DNA of 64,000 nucleotides, taken from NCBI RefSeq assembly GCF_001687605.2, contig NZ_CP016539.2, positions 1,456,501-1,520,500 of the forward strand. The letters run 5' to 3'. The stretch comes from Planococcus plakortidis (GTDB lineage Bacteria > Bacillota > Bacilli > Bacillales_A > Planococcaceae). Each line of letters opens with the position of its first letter. The first letter of the stretch is position 1. Position numbers and translations under genes: made by a program. The notes under the pieces were generated by a model. The model was not told where the DNA came from and did not search any database. It was given only the letters and a program-made list of their open reading frames with translations. Of the stretch, positions 1-9,531 are shown one piece after another.

Positions 1-1244
1 TTAACCGGCGCGTCAATATACGCGATTACGGCGCGGTCGGGGACGGCATCACCGATTGCACGGAAGCATTCAAAAAAGCGATCGGCAACGGCCGCGTGGA
101 AGTGACGGTTCCGCCTGGCATCTATATCGTCAAAGGCATCCGCGTCCCGTCCTGGAGCCGGATCGTCGGGGCCGGAAAGACCGCTTCGGTCATCAAACTG
201 CATCCAAAAGCACCGAAACGTTCCCGTTTATTGACGAACTCCAATTACGTGACCGGCAACCGCAATATCTCGATCGAAAGCTTGAGCCTCGATTGGAATG
301 TGGAACGGCTCGGCCAGGCAGAACGCACGAGTGCCTGGGGCAATTATTCGAGCTGCGTGACGTTCGCCGGCGTCACCTATGGCTGGGTGCGCGATGTCGA
401 AGCGATCAATCCCGGGCTGCACTGCGTCGATATCACATCGCCGCTTTATAATTACGCAGGCGACGGCATGCGCGGGAGGGGCGGCAGCAAGTATATTTGG
501 GTCGATAAAGTGAACGGCTTCGGCTTCGGGGACGATGGCTTGACGACCCACCACAGCGATTATGTCTTCGTCTCGAACTGCCATTTTTCCGATCCAAGCG
601 GAAAAGCCCATAAAAAAGGCTTTTCGAACTCCAACGGCATCGAAATCGATGACGGCTCGAGGCATATTTGGCTGTTCAATAATTCCACCACGCGCTGCTT
701 CGGCGGCATCGAGATCAAAGCGCACGCAAACTCATCAGCTGCCTCCGGCGTCTTCATTTCCGGGCACCTGTCGGTCAACGACAACCGATCCTTCAACTTC
801 CGCCATATCGGCCACCATCTCCGGGAAGACCCGGAATCCCTGTCGGCCTATAATATCAAAGCGCAACGGCTGGTGTCCCTGGCGCCGGTCGAGACGCGGC
901 TGTACAAGGATTCATCTCCGCGCTCGCTGGTCATTTCCGGCTACCGCAATGTGGCCATCAACCGTTTCTTATTTGAAGGCGATCCGCTCTATGATTACAA
1001 AGGACGGCCGGCATCCGCCGTGCAATACCGGGCTGAGCATATTTCGCTGTCCAATGGCGTAGTACGCGGCTTCCGCACGGCGGGCTCGGACATCTCCATC
1101 ATGGGGGGGCAGCAAAGCGCGCGCAACGTCCGCGTCAAGAACATCCTGAGTGTCGACTCGGCGAACAAGACCGTCGCGGTCGGCGATGACAGCAAATGGA
1201 TCATGGTCGACGGCATCCGCAAGCAGAAAGCTGACCGCCTGTAG
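1..1244 (+). CDS. Right-handed beta-helix (pectate-lyase-like superfamily) protein, 5' end cut off by window
   Basis: The reading frame is open from the first bases and ends with TAG at 1242-1244, so about 413 C-terminal residues are visible and the start lies outside the window. The first visible residues carry the DYGAVGDGITD signature that opens many right-handed parallel beta-helix proteins of the pectate lyase 3 / GH28-like superfamily. It is followed by the typical VPPGIYIV turn and a series of N/G-rich strands (IEIDDGSRHIW, NGVVRGF) suggesting stacked coils. Such proteins usually bind or cleave polysaccharides as lyases, epimerases or tailspike-like depolymerases. No catalytic residues can be assigned here, so the substrate is unknown. 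A signal peptide, if any, would be upstream. In B. subtilis the gene before rel is apt, so this neighbour is unusual. A GTG at 96 is in frame but internal to the conserved motif region and is not the start. Confidence 0.8.
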   Translation, partial: NRRVNIRDYGAVGDGITDCTEAFKKAIGNGRVEVTVPPGIYIVKGIRVPSWSRIVGAGKTASVIKLHPKAPKRSRLLTNSNYVTGNRNISIESLSLDWNVERLGQAERTSAWGNYSSCVTFAGVTYGWVRDVEAINPGLHCVDITSPLYNYAGDGMRGRGGSKYIWVDKVNGFGFGDDGLTTHHSDYVFVSNCHFSDPSGKAHKKGFSNSNGIEIDDGSRHIWLFNNSTTRCFGGIEIKAHANSSAASGVFISGHLSVNDNRSFNFRHIGHHLREDPESLSAYNIKAQRLVSLAPVETRLYKDSSPRSLVISGYRNVAINRFLFEGDPLYDYKGRPASAVQYRAEHISLSNGVVRGFRTAGSDISIMGGQQSARNVRVKNILSVDSANKTVAVGDDSKWIMVDGIRKQKADRL

Positions 1245-1287
1245 CCCCTGGGGTATTTTCCAGAGAGTTGTGAAAATATCCAAAAGC

Positions 1288-1317
1288 TTTACTTTTCAGC
1301 GGAAAGTTATCTATAAT
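1288..1317 (+). promoter_or_regulatory. Probable sigma-A promoter of rel
   Basis: TTTACT (1288-1293) and a consensus TATAAT (1312-1317) are separated by 18 bases, upstream of an AAGGTGG ribosome binding site at 1349-1355. An imperfect inverted repeat (TATTTTC / GAAAATA, about 1253-1278) lies just before it and may end the upstream transcript. Confidence 0.55.
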
Positions 1318-1361
1318 AAAGGAATACTCTTCTGGAAATAATTAAAGCAAGGTGGGCAATT

Positions 1362-3554
1362 ATGGCGAAAGATCAAGTGAGAACAGTTGAAGATGTATTC
1401 GAGATGGTTGCGTCCTATATGAATGCAGAACATGTAGGAACGATAAAAAAGGCGTACCAGCTTGCCTATGAAGCCCATGATGGCCAATTCCGGAAATCCG
1501 GCGAACCGTATATTGTGCATCCGGTGCAGGTGGCCGGGATCCTCGCAGAACTGCAAATGGATCCGGCCACCGTCGCAGCGGGTTTTTTGCATGATGTCGT
1601 AGAAGACACCGACGTCAGCCGCGAAGACATCGTCCGCGAATTCGATGAGGAAGTCGCATTATTGGTCGATGGCGTCACGAAACTCAGCAAGATCAAGTAC
1701 ATGTCGAAAGAAGAACAGCAGGCGGAAAACCACCGCAAGATGTTTGTCGCGATGGCGCAGGATATCCGCGTCATCCTCATCAAACTGGCCGACCGGCTGC
1801 ACAATCTGAGGACCTTGAAATACCAATCGGTCGAAAAGCAGCGCATCAAGGCGAACGAGACGCTGGAGATTTTTGCGCCGATTGCACACCGCCTCGGGAT
1901 CAATACGATTAAATGGGAGCTTGAAGACACGGCTCTCCGTTATTTGAACCCTCAGCAATATTACCGCATCGTCAATCTGATGAAGAAGAAACGCACGGAG
2001 CGGGAAGACTATCTGAACAACGTCATGGATGAGATCCGTGTCCAGCTCGATGATGTCGGGATCGAAGCCGACCTGTTCGGGCGCCCGAAGCATATTTACA
2101 GCATCTACAAGAAAATGGCGATGCAGAACAAGCAATTCAACGAAATCTATGATTTGCTCGCTGTGCGCATCACGGTCGACAGCATCAAGGACTGTTACGC
2201 GGTGCTAGGCATCATCCATTCGACATGGAAGCCGATGCCTGGGCGCTTCAAGGATTATATCGCCATGCCAAAACAGAATCTGTACCAATCGCTCCACACG
2301 ACGGTCATCGGTCCGCAGGGCGATCCACTGGAAGTGCAGATCCGCACGGAGGAAATGCACCGCATCGCCGAATACGGGGTCGCGGCGCACTGGGCCTATA
2401 AAGAAGGCAAGACGTCCGACAAGCCGCTCAGCTCCGTCGATTCCCGCCTGTCGTGGTTCCGTGAAATCCTCGATTTCCAGAACGAATCCGATAATGCGGA
2501 GGAATTCATGGAATCGCTGAAATTCGACTTGTTTTCCGACATGGTCTACGTGTTCTCCCCAAAAGGCGACGTCATTGAAATGCCGGACGGTTCCTGCCCG
2601 ATCGATTTTGCCTACCGCGTCCATAGCGAAATCGGCAATAAGACGATCGGCGCGAAAGTGAACGGCAAGATGGTGCCGCTTGATCACGAGCTGCATACCG
2701 GCGACATCGTCGAAATTTTGACGTCCAAGCAATCGGTTGGCCCGAGCCGCGATTGGCTCAATATCGCCAAGTCGACACAGGCGAAAAACAAGATCAAGCA
2801 ATTCTTCAAGAAGCAAGTGCGCGAGGACAATGTCCACAAAGGGCGCGACTTGGTCGAAAAAGAGATCAAAGCACAGGAATTCACCCAAAAAGAAGTGCTG
2901 ACAGCGGAGAACATCAAACGCGTCATCGAGAAATACAATTTCGCCAGCGAAGACGATATGTATGCGGCAGTCGGGTTCAACGGCATCACCGCACAGCAAG
3001 TCGTCAACCGTTTGGCGGAGCGCCAGCGCAAGAAGCGCGAACAGGAAGAAGCCATCGAAAAAATCACCGTGGAAATGAAAGTCAACCAGCCGAAAAAACA
3101 GACGGAATCCGGCGTCATCGTTCGTGGCATCGACAATATGATGATCCGCTTATCGAAATGCTGCAACCCGGTGCCGGGCGATGCCATTCTCGGCTTTATC
3201 ACGAAAGGCCGCGGCGTTTCGGTCCATCGCGCGGATTGCCCGAATATCCAGGCGGATGAATCCGACCGCTTGATCCCGGTCGAATGGGAAAATGCCGGCT
3301 CGCCTGAAAACAAATCGTATCAGATTGATATTGAAGTGCAGGCTTATGACCGCACCGGCTTGATCAACGAAGTGATGCATATGGTCAGTGAGACGAAGAC
3401 GACGATCACCGCCGTCAGCGGGCGTGCAGACAAAGACAAGATCGCGACGATCAATTTGTCGATCATGATCCCGCACATCTCCCATCTGAACCGCGTCGTC
3501 GAACGGATCAAGCAAATTCCCGACGTTTATTCGGTTACACGCGTGACGAATTAA
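1362..3554 (+). CDS. relA: Bifunctional (p)ppGpp synthetase/hydrolase Rel
   Basis: Long RelA/SpoT homologue of 730 residues (B. subtilis RelA is about the same). It transfers pyrophosphate from ATP to GTP/GDP when an uncharged tRNA sits in the ribosomal A site, and also hydrolyses (p)ppGpp. The N-terminal HD hydrolase domain keeps His53 and the HD pair at 77-78 ([10 protein letters not shown]), so the hydrolase should be active. The synthetase domain follows ([12 protein letters not shown] near residue 243), then TGS (about 388-440), a zinc-finger/CC region with CCNPVPGD near 601, and a C-terminal ACT/RRM domain from about 650. The ATG has an AAGGTGG site 6 bases upstream. dtd follows 9 bases downstream, the same pair as in B. 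subtilis. No residue expected for activity is seen to be missing. Confidence 0.97.
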   Translation: MAKDQVRTVEDVFEMVASYMNAEHVGTIKKAYQLAYEAHDGQFRKSGEPYIVHPVQVAGILAELQMDPATVAAGFLHDVVEDTDVSREDIVREFDEEVALLVDGVTKLSKIKYMSKEEQQAENHRKMFVAMAQDIRVILIKLADRLHNLRTLKYQSVEKQRIKANETLEIFAPIAHRLGINTIKWELEDTALRYLNPQQYYRIVNLMKKKRTEREDYLNNVMDEIRVQLDDVGIEADLFGRPKHIYSIYKKMAMQNKQFNEIYDLLAVRITVDSIKDCYAVLGIIHSTWKPMPGRFKDYIAMPKQNLYQSLHTTVIGPQGDPLEVQIRTEEMHRIAEYGVAAHWAYKEGKTSDKPLSSVDSRLSWFREILDFQNESDNAEEFMESLKFDLFSDMVYVFSPKGDVIEMPDGSCPIDFAYRVHSEIGNKTIGAKVNGKMVPLDHELHTGDIVEILTSKQSVGPSRDWLNIAKSTQAKNKIKQFFKKQVREDNVHKGRDLVEKEIKAQEFTQKEVLTAENIKRVIEKYNFASEDDMYAAVGFNGITAQQVVNRLAERQRKKREQEEAIEKITVEMKVNQPKKQTESGVIVRGIDNMMIRLSKCCNPVPGDAILGFITKGRGVSVHRADCPNIQADESDRLIPVEWENAGSPENKSYQIDIEVQAYDRTGLINEVMHMVSETKTTITAVSGRADKDKIATINLSIMIPHISHLNRVVERIKQIPDVYSVTRVTN

Positions 3555-3563
3555 GGAGGAGCC

Positions 3564-4016
3564 ATGAAAGTCGTATTGCAGCGTTCAAAACAAGCCTCCG
3601 TCACAGTTGACGGGGAAATTACAGGGGCTATCGATTCCGGCTATGTCTTATTGGTCGGCATCACCCATAGCGACAGCGAAGCGGATGCAGCATATGCCGC
3701 GAAGAAGATTGCCGGGCTGCGCCTGTTCGAAGACGAAGACGGCAAGATGAACCGCTCGATCGAGGAAGCGTCCGGCAGCGTGCTGTCGATTTCCCAGTTC
3801 ACTTTATATGGGGACGTGAAAAAAGGGCGGCGCCCAAGCTTTGTCGAAGCGGCACGCCCGGAACAAGCGGAACCGTTGTGGCTGAAGTTCAATGAGGAAC
3901 TAAGGCGCCACGGCCTGCAAGTCGAAACCGGCAAATTCGGCGCGATGATGAACGTCCAGCTCATCAATGATGGACCGGTCACCATTCTTATCGATTCGGA
4001 TGCGGCTAAGAAATAA
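3564..4016 (+). CDS. dtd: D-aminoacyl-tRNA deacylase
   Basis: DTD family protein of 150 residues, near the usual 145-150. It removes D-amino acids (and glycine mischarged on tRNA-Ala) from tRNA in the cytoplasm, recycling tRNA and protecting translation. The active-site motif SQFTLYGD is at about residues 76-83 and the second motif NDGPVT near 135, both intact. The ATG is preceded by AAGGAGG (3553-3559) that overlaps the stop of relA, so the two genes are surely co-transcribed. A strong intrinsic terminator follows at once, closing the rel-dtd operon. Confidence 0.96.
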   Translation: MKVVLQRSKQASVTVDGEITGAIDSGYVLLVGITHSDSEADAAYAAKKIAGLRLFEDEDGKMNRSIEEASGSVLSISQFTLYGDVKKGRRPSFVEAARPEQAEPLWLKFNEELRRHGLQVETGKFGAMMNVQLINDGPVTILIDSDAAKK

Positions 4017-4022
4017 TGTTTA

Positions 4023-4055
4023 AAAGAGGCGAACACATCTGCTTGCCTCTTTTTT
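4023..4055 (+). terminator. Intrinsic terminator of rel-dtd
   Basis: AAAGAGGC (4023-4030) pairs with GCCTCTTT (4045-4052), followed by a T run to 4055, 7 bases after the dtd stop codon. Confidence 0.85.
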
Positions 4056-4114
4056 GATGGATAAAACACCTGGGAATGATTTTTCAAGGCAATCGCCAGG
4101 TTAGGCTAAACAAC

Positions 4115-4148
4115 AATGCCCCGCTTCTCATTCGAGAAGCGGGGCATT
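4115..4148 (-). terminator. Intrinsic terminator of the amidase gene (minus strand, possibly bidirectional)
   Basis: Perfect 15-bp stem: 4115-4129 pairs with 4134-4148 around an ATTC loop, directly after the minus-strand stop codon at 4154. The T tract on the minus strand is weak (GTTGTTTA). A TTTT also follows on the plus strand, so it may act both ways. Confidence 0.75.
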
Positions 4149-4153
4149 CGGTT

Positions 4154-5722
4154 TTATTCGCTTAATTCGGAATCGAAATAGCTGATGATGCCGTTGTAAA
4201 GGCCGAGCGCCGCTTGTTCGCGGAATTGATCGCTTGAGACGATGCGCTCTTCGTTGAAGTTGCTGAGGAAGCCAAGTTCGACGAGCACCGCGGCCTGGCG
4301 GTTGTCGCGCAAGACGAGGTAATTGCCTTTGCGCGCGCCGCGGTCATCGAGTGTCAATTTCCCGGCCAATCCGCCATTGATGTGTTCGGCTAATTTTTGC
4401 TGGTACGGATGCTGATAATACGATGTGAAGCCCGACACCGTGCTGTCTTCGGTGGCATCGTAATGGATGCTGATGAAGGCATCCGCTGCCACTTGATGGC
4501 TTTCGGAGACGCGGTGCCGGAGATCGACATAGACATCTGACTGGCGTGTCATGACGACTTCAGCCCCTGCAGAGCGCAAATGATGGGACAGGATTTCCGC
4601 GGTTTTCAAAGTCAGGTCCTTTTCGTTCGTTTTGCGGACCCCGACCGTACCGCCATCGTTGCCCCCGTGTCCCGGATCCAGGACGATCGTCAAGCCGTTC
4701 AAGGTGCCGGCTTTTCGTTCGGGTTGCTGTGTTTCGGCATCGGCCGGCCCGGTGGATGTCCCTGCACGCACGACCCAGTCGGCAATATAGGCTTGGCGCC
4801 CGTCTTCAAGCGCCACTAAATACCACTGGCCTTCTTTGCCTGCCACCGATAGCTGCGTGCCGGCATCGGCCCGTATCACGACTTCCGAAGAGGTGCTCGC
4901 CTGTGCACGCAGGTTCGTACCGTCAGTCAAAACAGTCACTTGTTCGTCCGAAGAATTCGCTTGCTGAACAGGCTGGTCGGATAGTTCGCCATAGAAAGCA
5001 TAGACCCAGCCGGTTTTGCCATCCGTGAGTTCGAGCTGGACCCAGTTGCCGTCCATACCTTTAACATTGAACACTTGGCCTTTTTTGACCGAGCCCTGGA
5101 TGTCGGCATTCAAGCTTGGCTCGGCACGGACGTTGAGTGCGTCGACCGCGATGCGGAAGGAAGAAAGTTTTTCGAGAGCTTGGGCCGTTTCTGCATACTC
5201 TTCGGAAGGCGGGTCTTCAGTTGACGCCGCTTTTTGCTCAGTCAAGCTTATGTACTGTGTCGAGACGAAGCCGCGGACATTGCGGAATTGCACTTCCGTC
5301 CAATCACCGTGGCTCGCGATGGCCTGTGCCTGATCGCCGGCGTTCATTTTCGACAGCACGGCGGAAGACAGGTCAGCTTGCGCACGGATGTTCAAGCTAT
5401 CGACGGACGAAACGGCGGTTTGGGCTGAGGTATCTTGGGCTTGCCCTGTGCTGACGAGCCAGGATGCGACCCAGCCATCTGCATTGCCATGGCGGATCTC
5501 GATCCAATCGCCGCTGCGTGAAATCTGCTGTGCTGTATCGCCTTGTTTCATCGAGCCGATCACTTCATAGCTTAATCCCGGGCCGGACCGGACATTGACC
5601 GTCGAACCGGTCGCGGTCACCTCGCCGCTGTCGGCCTGGGCAGGGTTCGAGACGGCCATGGGAATCGTGCCTGACAAGGCCAGGATAAAAACCAGCAAGG
5701 TGAGTAAGAATCGTCGTTGCAT
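4154..5722 (-). CDS. Secreted N-acetylmuramoyl-L-alanine amidase with four SH3b repeats (YrvJ-like)
   Basis: A 522-residue exported wall hydrolase. An N-terminal signal peptide of about 30 residues ends near AQA (MQRRFLLTLLVFILALSG, then a cleavage region). Four bacterial SH3 repeats follow (starting near residues 35, 105, 190 and 263; each has an N(V/I/L)R(S/A) strand and a G-W core), expected to bind peptidoglycan. The C-terminal Amidase_3 domain from about 344 has LDPGHGG, the zinc His in SIHYD and the catalytic Glu in VELGFLSN. It should cut the bond between MurNAc and L-alanine. Its place between dtd and hisS, in opposite orientation, matches B. subtilis yrvJ. The start has an AGGAGG-type site just upstream (minus strand, near 5730-5737). 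Confidence 0.93.
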   Translation of the reverse strand: MQRRFLLTLLVFILALSGTIPMAVSNPAQADSGEVTATGSTVNVRSGPGLSYEVIGSMKQGDTAQQISRSGDWIEIRHGNADGWVASWLVSTGQAQDTSAQTAVSSVDSLNIRAQADLSSAVLSKMNAGDQAQAIASHGDWTEVQFRNVRGFVSTQYISLTEQKAASTEDPPSEEYAETAQALEKLSSFRIAVDALNVRAEPSLNADIQGSVKKGQVFNVKGMDGNWVQLELTDGKTGWVYAFYGELSDQPVQQANSSDEQVTVLTDGTNLRAQASTSSEVVIRADAGTQLSVAGKEGQWYLVALEDGRQAYIADWVVRAGTSTGPADAETQQPERKAGTLNGLTIVLDPGHGGNDGGTVGVRKTNEKDLTLKTAEILSHHLRSAGAEVVMTRQSDVYVDLRHRVSESHQVAADAFISIHYDATEDSTVSGFTSYYQHPYQQKLAEHINGGLAGKLTLDDRGARKGNYLVLRDNRQAAVLVELGFLSNFNEERIVSSDQFREQAALGLYNGIISYFDSELSE

Positions 5723-5790
5723 AGCGGGCCTCCTAAATTCAATTCATCTTTATCATAATATCAAAAAACTCAGGCAATGTATGCAAAAGC

Positions 5791-5819
5791 TTGACAAGAT
5801 TTATTCAGCTGATTAAGAT
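5791..5819 (+). promoter_or_regulatory. Sigma-A promoter of the hisS T-box leader
   Basis: Consensus TTGACA (5791-5796), 17-base spacer, TAAGAT (5814-5819). Transcription would begin near 5826, giving a leader of about 300 bases before hisS. Confidence 0.75.
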
Positions 5820-5825
5820 TGATTT

Positions 5826-6106
5826 ATTCTACTTATATAATTTTTGCTGAAGACGGAGAAAGTAATTGTAAGCATCGACTGAAAAGAGAGGGAAAGCCCC
5901 GGGCTGAAAGCTTTCCTGCAGGGATCTGCAACGAACAACACTCTCGAGGTTCTTTACTGAACGGCGCATGCGCTCATTAGGCTAAGACGGTTCCGGCCGT
6001 TATCCGGACAGAGAGGGCGCAGAAATTTGCGCCAACTAGGGTGGAACCGCGGAAGCTTAAAATCGAGCTCTCGTCCCTTGCGCAAGCAAGGGGCGGGAGC
6101 TTTTTT
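5826..6106 (+). promoter_or_regulatory. T-box leader riboswitch (His) of hisS-aspS
   Basis: The conserved T-box sequence AGGGTGGAACCGCGG is at 6038-6052. It is followed by a strong terminator: a stem spanning 6065-6100 with core CCCTTGC (6075-6081) / GCAAGGG (6086-6092), then six T (6101-6106). Uncharged tRNA-His pairing with the T-box bulge should favour the antiterminator and allow hisS-aspS transcription. A His codon CAC at 5939-5941, within GAACAACAC on the 5' side, is the likely specifier. Assignment of the specifier is inferred from position and from the downstream gene. Confidence 0.9.
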
Positions 6107-6128
6107 GTATGGAAAAGGAGAGATGGAA

Positions 6129-7412
6129 ATGGGCAATATCCAAGCACCGCGCGGCACATACGATGTGCTGCCGCAAGAGTCTGCCAAATGGCAGGAAATC
6201 GAACAGAAAATCGATGAACTATGCAATTTGTATCAATACAAGGAAATCCGCACGCCGGTTTTCGAACACACGGAATTATTCCAGCGGGGCGTCGGCGATA
6301 CGACCGATATCGTCCAGAAGGAGATGTATACTTTCCAGGACCGCGGGGACCGCTCGTTGACATTGCGTCCCGAAGGCACGGCATCGGTCGTGCGATCGTA
6401 TGTCGAACACAAATTGTTCGGCCAGCCCGACCAGCCGGTGAAGCTGTACTATACCGGCCCGATGTTCCGTTATGAGCGTCCGCAAGCAGGGCGCATGCGC
6501 CAGTTCGTGCAGTTCGGCGTCGAAGCGATCGGTTCGAAAGATCCCGCAATCGATGCGGAAGTCATCGCGCTCGCGATGGATGTCTACAAAGCATGCGGCT
6601 TGAAAAGTCTCCGGCTCGTCTTGAATTCGCTGGGCGATACCGAAAGCCGACTGGCGCATAAACAAGCGCTGATCGAACATTTCGCACCATCGATCCAGGA
6701 GTTCTGCGGAGATTGCCAAAACCGCCTGGAGAAGAACCCGCTGCGCATCCTCGATTGCAAAGTGGACCGGGAGCATCCATTGATGGCAACGGCCCCGTCT
6801 CTTGCGGATTATCTGAATGAAGAATCCACGGCTTATTTTACGCAGGTAAAGGAATACTTGGACGAACTTGGCATCAGCTATGTCATTGACCCGAACCTGG
6901 TACGGGGCCTTGACTATTACAACCACACCGCTTTTGAAATCATGAGCGAAGCGGAAGGGTTCGGGGCGATCACGACGCTTGCAGGCGGCGGCCGCTATAA
7001 TGGGCTTGTTGAAGACCTCGGGGGCCCGGAATCACCGGGGATCGGTTTTGCGATGAGCATCGAACGCCTGCTGCTCGCACTCGAGATGGAAAAAGTGGAA
7101 ATCGGTGAAGGCCGCTCGCTTGACGCTTATGTCATCGCGATGGATGCGGCTTCGAAAAAGAAAGCCGTAGCGGTTGTCCGCGACTTGCGCGCAAGCGGCA
7201 TCTCGGCGGACATGGATTTCACGGATCGCAAGATGAAGGCGCAGATGAAATCTGCTGACCGCAAGAGTGCCCGTTTCGTCATCGTCATCGGCGAATCAGA
7301 GCTTGGAAGCGGAAAAGCGGCTGTCAAAGAAATGGCGACGCGCGAACAGCAGGAAGTGCCATTCGAGGAATTGGCTGAAAACATCCAGAAAAAGAAATCA
7401 TTGGAGGAATAA
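6129..7412 (+). CDS. hisS: Histidyl-tRNA synthetase
   Basis: Class II aminoacyl-tRNA synthetase of 427 residues that charges tRNA-His in the cytoplasm. Seen: the N-terminal PRGTYDVLP motif, motif 2 ([14 protein letters not shown]), the histidine-binding signature [22 protein letters not shown], motif 3 ([11 protein letters not shown]), and a C-terminal anticodon-binding domain from about 330. The frame is open upstream to 6027, but that would read through the T-box terminator. The ATG at 6129 has AAGGAGAG at an 8-base distance and gives the usual family length; the ATG at 6123 is too close to that site. It lies 3 bases from aspS, and the two form one operon under the T-box. Confidence 0.97.
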   Translation: MGNIQAPRGTYDVLPQESAKWQEIEQKIDELCNLYQYKEIRTPVFEHTELFQRGVGDTTDIVQKEMYTFQDRGDRSLTLRPEGTASVVRSYVEHKLFGQPDQPVKLYYTGPMFRYERPQAGRMRQFVQFGVEAIGSKDPAIDAEVIALAMDVYKACGLKSLRLVLNSLGDTESRLAHKQALIEHFAPSIQEFCGDCQNRLEKNPLRILDCKVDREHPLMATAPSLADYLNEESTAYFTQVKEYLDELGISYVIDPNLVRGLDYYNHTAFEIMSEAEGFGAITTLAGGGRYNGLVEDLGGPESPGIGFAMSIERLLLALEMEKVEIGEGRSLDAYVIAMDAASKKKAVAVVRDLRASGISADMDFTDRKMKAQMKSADRKSARFVIVIGESELGSGKAAVKEMATREQQEVPFEELAENIQKKKSLEE

Positions 7413-7414
7413 TT

Positions 7415-9199
7415 ATGTCGAGAACACATTATTGTGGAGAAGTGAACGAAACGGCAATCGGCCAGCGCGTATCATTGAAAGGGTGGGTCCAGAAACGCCG
7501 CGACCTCGGCGGATTGATTTTCGTCGATGTCCGCGACCGTTCAGGCATTATCCAGGTCGTCTTCAACCCGGAAATTTCCGAAACGGCGACAGCAATCGGC
7601 GAAACGCTGCGCAACGAATTCGTTGTCCATATTGACGGGCTCGTCGTCGAACGGGCGGAAGGCCAAGTGAATGCAGCGATGAAAACAGGTAAAGTCGAAG
7701 TGCAGGTGGATAGCGCGGAAATCATCAATGCCGCGAAAAACCCGCCGTTCGCGATTGAGGACCAAACCGAGGTGGGCGAAGACTTGCGCTTGAAATACCG
7801 TTATCTGGACTTGCGCCGCCCTGCGATGTTCGAGACCTTGAAAATGCGCTCGGACGTCACGAAAACGATCCGCAATTTCCTCGACAGCGAAGGCTTCCTC
7901 GATGTGGAGACGCCGATTTTGACGAAATCGACACCTGAAGGCGCACGCGATTACTTGGTGCCAAGCCGTGTCCATGACGGCGAATTCTACGCCTTGCCGC
8001 AATCGCCGCAATTGTTCAAGCAAATGCTGATGGTTTCAGGAGTGGACAAATATTATCAAATCGCGCGTTGTTTCCGCGATGAAGATTTGCGGGCTGACCG
8101 CCAGCCGGAATTCACGCAAATCGACATGGAAATGAGCTTCCAGACGATGGAAGACATCATCGAATTGAACGAACGCTTGATGGTCCAAGTGATGAAGGAT
8201 GTCAAAGGCATCGACATCGACCCAGGATTCGAGCGTATGAGCTACCGGGATGCCATGGACCGTTTTGGTTCCGACAAGCCGGATGTCCGTTTCGGCATGG
8301 AATTGACCGATGTATCCGAACTGGTGAAAGATTCCGCGTTTAAAGTCTTTACTGGAGCAGTCGAATCCGGAGGGCAAGTCAAATTGATCAACGCCAAAGG
8401 CCAAGCCGGCAATTATTCGCGTAAAGACATCGATGCTCTCGGCGAATTCGCTGCCCGTTACGGCGCGAAAGGCTTGGCGTGGCTAAAAGTGGAAGAAGGC
8501 GGCGTCAAAGGGCCGATCGCCAAATTCTTCGAAGGCGATATGGCGGATAGCTTGATTGCAGCAGCTGATGCCGAAACAGGAGACTTGCTGTTGTTCGTAG
8601 CCGACTCCAAAACGGTCGTTGCGGACTCACTCGGTGCCTTGCGCATGAAGCTCGGCAAAGACTTGGGCTTGATTGACCAATCGATTTTCAAATTCCTGTG
8701 GATCACGGACTGGCCGTTGCTTGAATACGATGACAAAGACGGGCGCTATTACGCGGCGCATCATCCGTTCACGATGCCGTTCGAAGAAGACCTCGATAAA
8801 CTGTCGACCGAACCGCAAAACGTCCGTGCGCAAGCTTATGATCTGGTATTGAACGGCTATGAACTGGGCGGGGGATCGGCGCGGATTTACAGACGCGACA
8901 TCCAAGAGAAAATGTTCGAAGTGCTCGGGTTCTCGAAAGAAGAAGCGACGGAGCAATTCGGTTTCCTGCTCGAAGCATTCGAATACGGGACGCCTCCGCA
9001 TGGCGGCATCGCATTCGGCCTTGACCGCCTCGTGATGCTGTTGGCAGGGCGCACCAACCTGCGCGACACGATCGCGTTTCCGAAGACCGCTTCCGCGAGC
9101 GATATGCTGACGGAAGCGCCGAGTGCAGTCTCTTCGGCCCAATTGGAGGAATTAAACCTATCTGTAACTATTCAGAATAGTGAAAAAGATTCAGAGTAA
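7415..9199 (+). CDS. aspS: Aspartyl-tRNA synthetase
   Basis: Class IIb synthetase of 594 residues (bacterial type, usual 585-595). Domains in order: N-terminal OB-fold anticodon binding (about 1-110), the catalytic core with motif 2 [18 protein letters not shown], a bacterial GAD insertion (about 280-420), and motif 3 near the C-terminus ([16 protein letters not shown]). It attaches aspartate to tRNA-Asp. It may be discriminating or not depending on whether gatCAB exists elsewhere, which cannot be seen here. A TGGAGG site at 7402-7407 precedes the ATG. It is co-transcribed with hisS. The 6S RNA promoter starts within a few bases of its stop codon. Confidence 0.97.
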   Translation: MSRTHYCGEVNETAIGQRVSLKGWVQKRRDLGGLIFVDVRDRSGIIQVVFNPEISETATAIGETLRNEFVVHIDGLVVERAEGQVNAAMKTGKVEVQVDSAEIINAAKNPPFAIEDQTEVGEDLRLKYRYLDLRRPAMFETLKMRSDVTKTIRNFLDSEGFLDVETPILTKSTPEGARDYLVPSRVHDGEFYALPQSPQLFKQMLMVSGVDKYYQIARCFRDEDLRADRQPEFTQIDMEMSFQTMEDIIELNERLMVQVMKDVKGIDIDPGFERMSYRDAMDRFGSDKPDVRFGMELTDVSELVKDSAFKVFTGAVESGGQVKLINAKGQAGNYSRKDIDALGEFAARYGAKGLAWLKVEEGGVKGPIAKFFEGDMADSLIAAADAETGDLLLFVADSKTVVADSLGALRMKLGKDLGLIDQSIFKFLWITDWPLLEYDDKDGRYYAAHHPFTMPFEEDLDKLSTEPQNVRAQAYDLVLNGYELGGGSARIYRRDIQEKMFEVLGFSKEEATEQFGFLLEAFEYGTPPHGGIAFGLDRLVMLLAGRTNLRDTIAFPKTASASDMLTEAPSAVSSAQLEELNLSVTIQNSEKDSE

Positions 9200-9204
9200 A
9201 AGAC

Positions 9205-9233
9205 TTGTACATCTTTTTCGGGTATGCTACTAT
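9205..9233 (+). promoter_or_regulatory. Promoter of 6S RNA, extended -10
   Basis: TTGTAC (9205-9210), 17-base spacer, TACTAT (9228-9233) with an upstream TG at 9225-9226. The predicted start near 9240 coincides with the 5' strand of the 6S closing stem. Confidence 0.65.
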
Positions 9234-9240
9234 ACTTGTA

Positions 9241-9430
9241 GAGAGAATCCTGATGTGTTCGTTTTTAGCAATTCGATTTTGACCCAACATTTTGTCGTCG
9301 GGAGACCTACATATCGCCATGGCTAACATGCCTTAACGGGAAGTTATAAGTGGTGATGCGGTCACCCACCTGCTATAAGCGGGTTCAAACGATGCGCAAC
9401 ACAAAGGACGGCACGATCGGGATTCTTCTT
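9241..9430 (+). ncRNA. ssrS: 6S RNA (6S-1 type, BsrA-like)
   Basis: The segment between aspS and tcdA is where B. subtilis encodes 6S-1 RNA. From memory, TCCTGATGTGTT near the 5' end and CATGGCTAACAT in the middle resemble that RNA. The ends form a continuous 11-bp closing stem, 9244-9254 with 9416-9426, including one G-U pair. 6S RNA mimics an open promoter and sequesters sigma-A RNA polymerase in stationary phase. Ends are estimated from the stem and promoter and could be off by several bases. Confidence 0.85.
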
Positions 9431-9444
9431 ACATAGTAGATTCC

Positions 9445-9474
9445 AATCCCTCCGGCATTTGCCGGGGGATTTTC
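9445..9474 (+). terminator. Intrinsic terminator after 6S RNA
   Basis: AATCCCTCCGGC (9445-9456) pairs with GCCGGGGGATT (9461-9471) around an ATTT loop, with TTTT overlapping the end. An outer ACATAG/CTATGT pairing extends the helix. It would end a 6S precursor. Confidence 0.8.
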
Positions 9475-9531
9475 TATGTGTATAATCCCTAGTATCCCTA
9501 TTTAATATTGAATGTGAAAGGCAGTGTGTAT

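Noticed and set aside
2205..2999. 264-codon open frame antisense to relA
   Set aside because: Shadow of the Rel TGS/helical region; no start site or family resemblance.
6027..6128. 34-residue N-terminal extension of hisS
   Set aside because: It overlaps the T-box and the leader terminator and has no ribosome binding site; the ATG at 6129 has one and gives the normal length.
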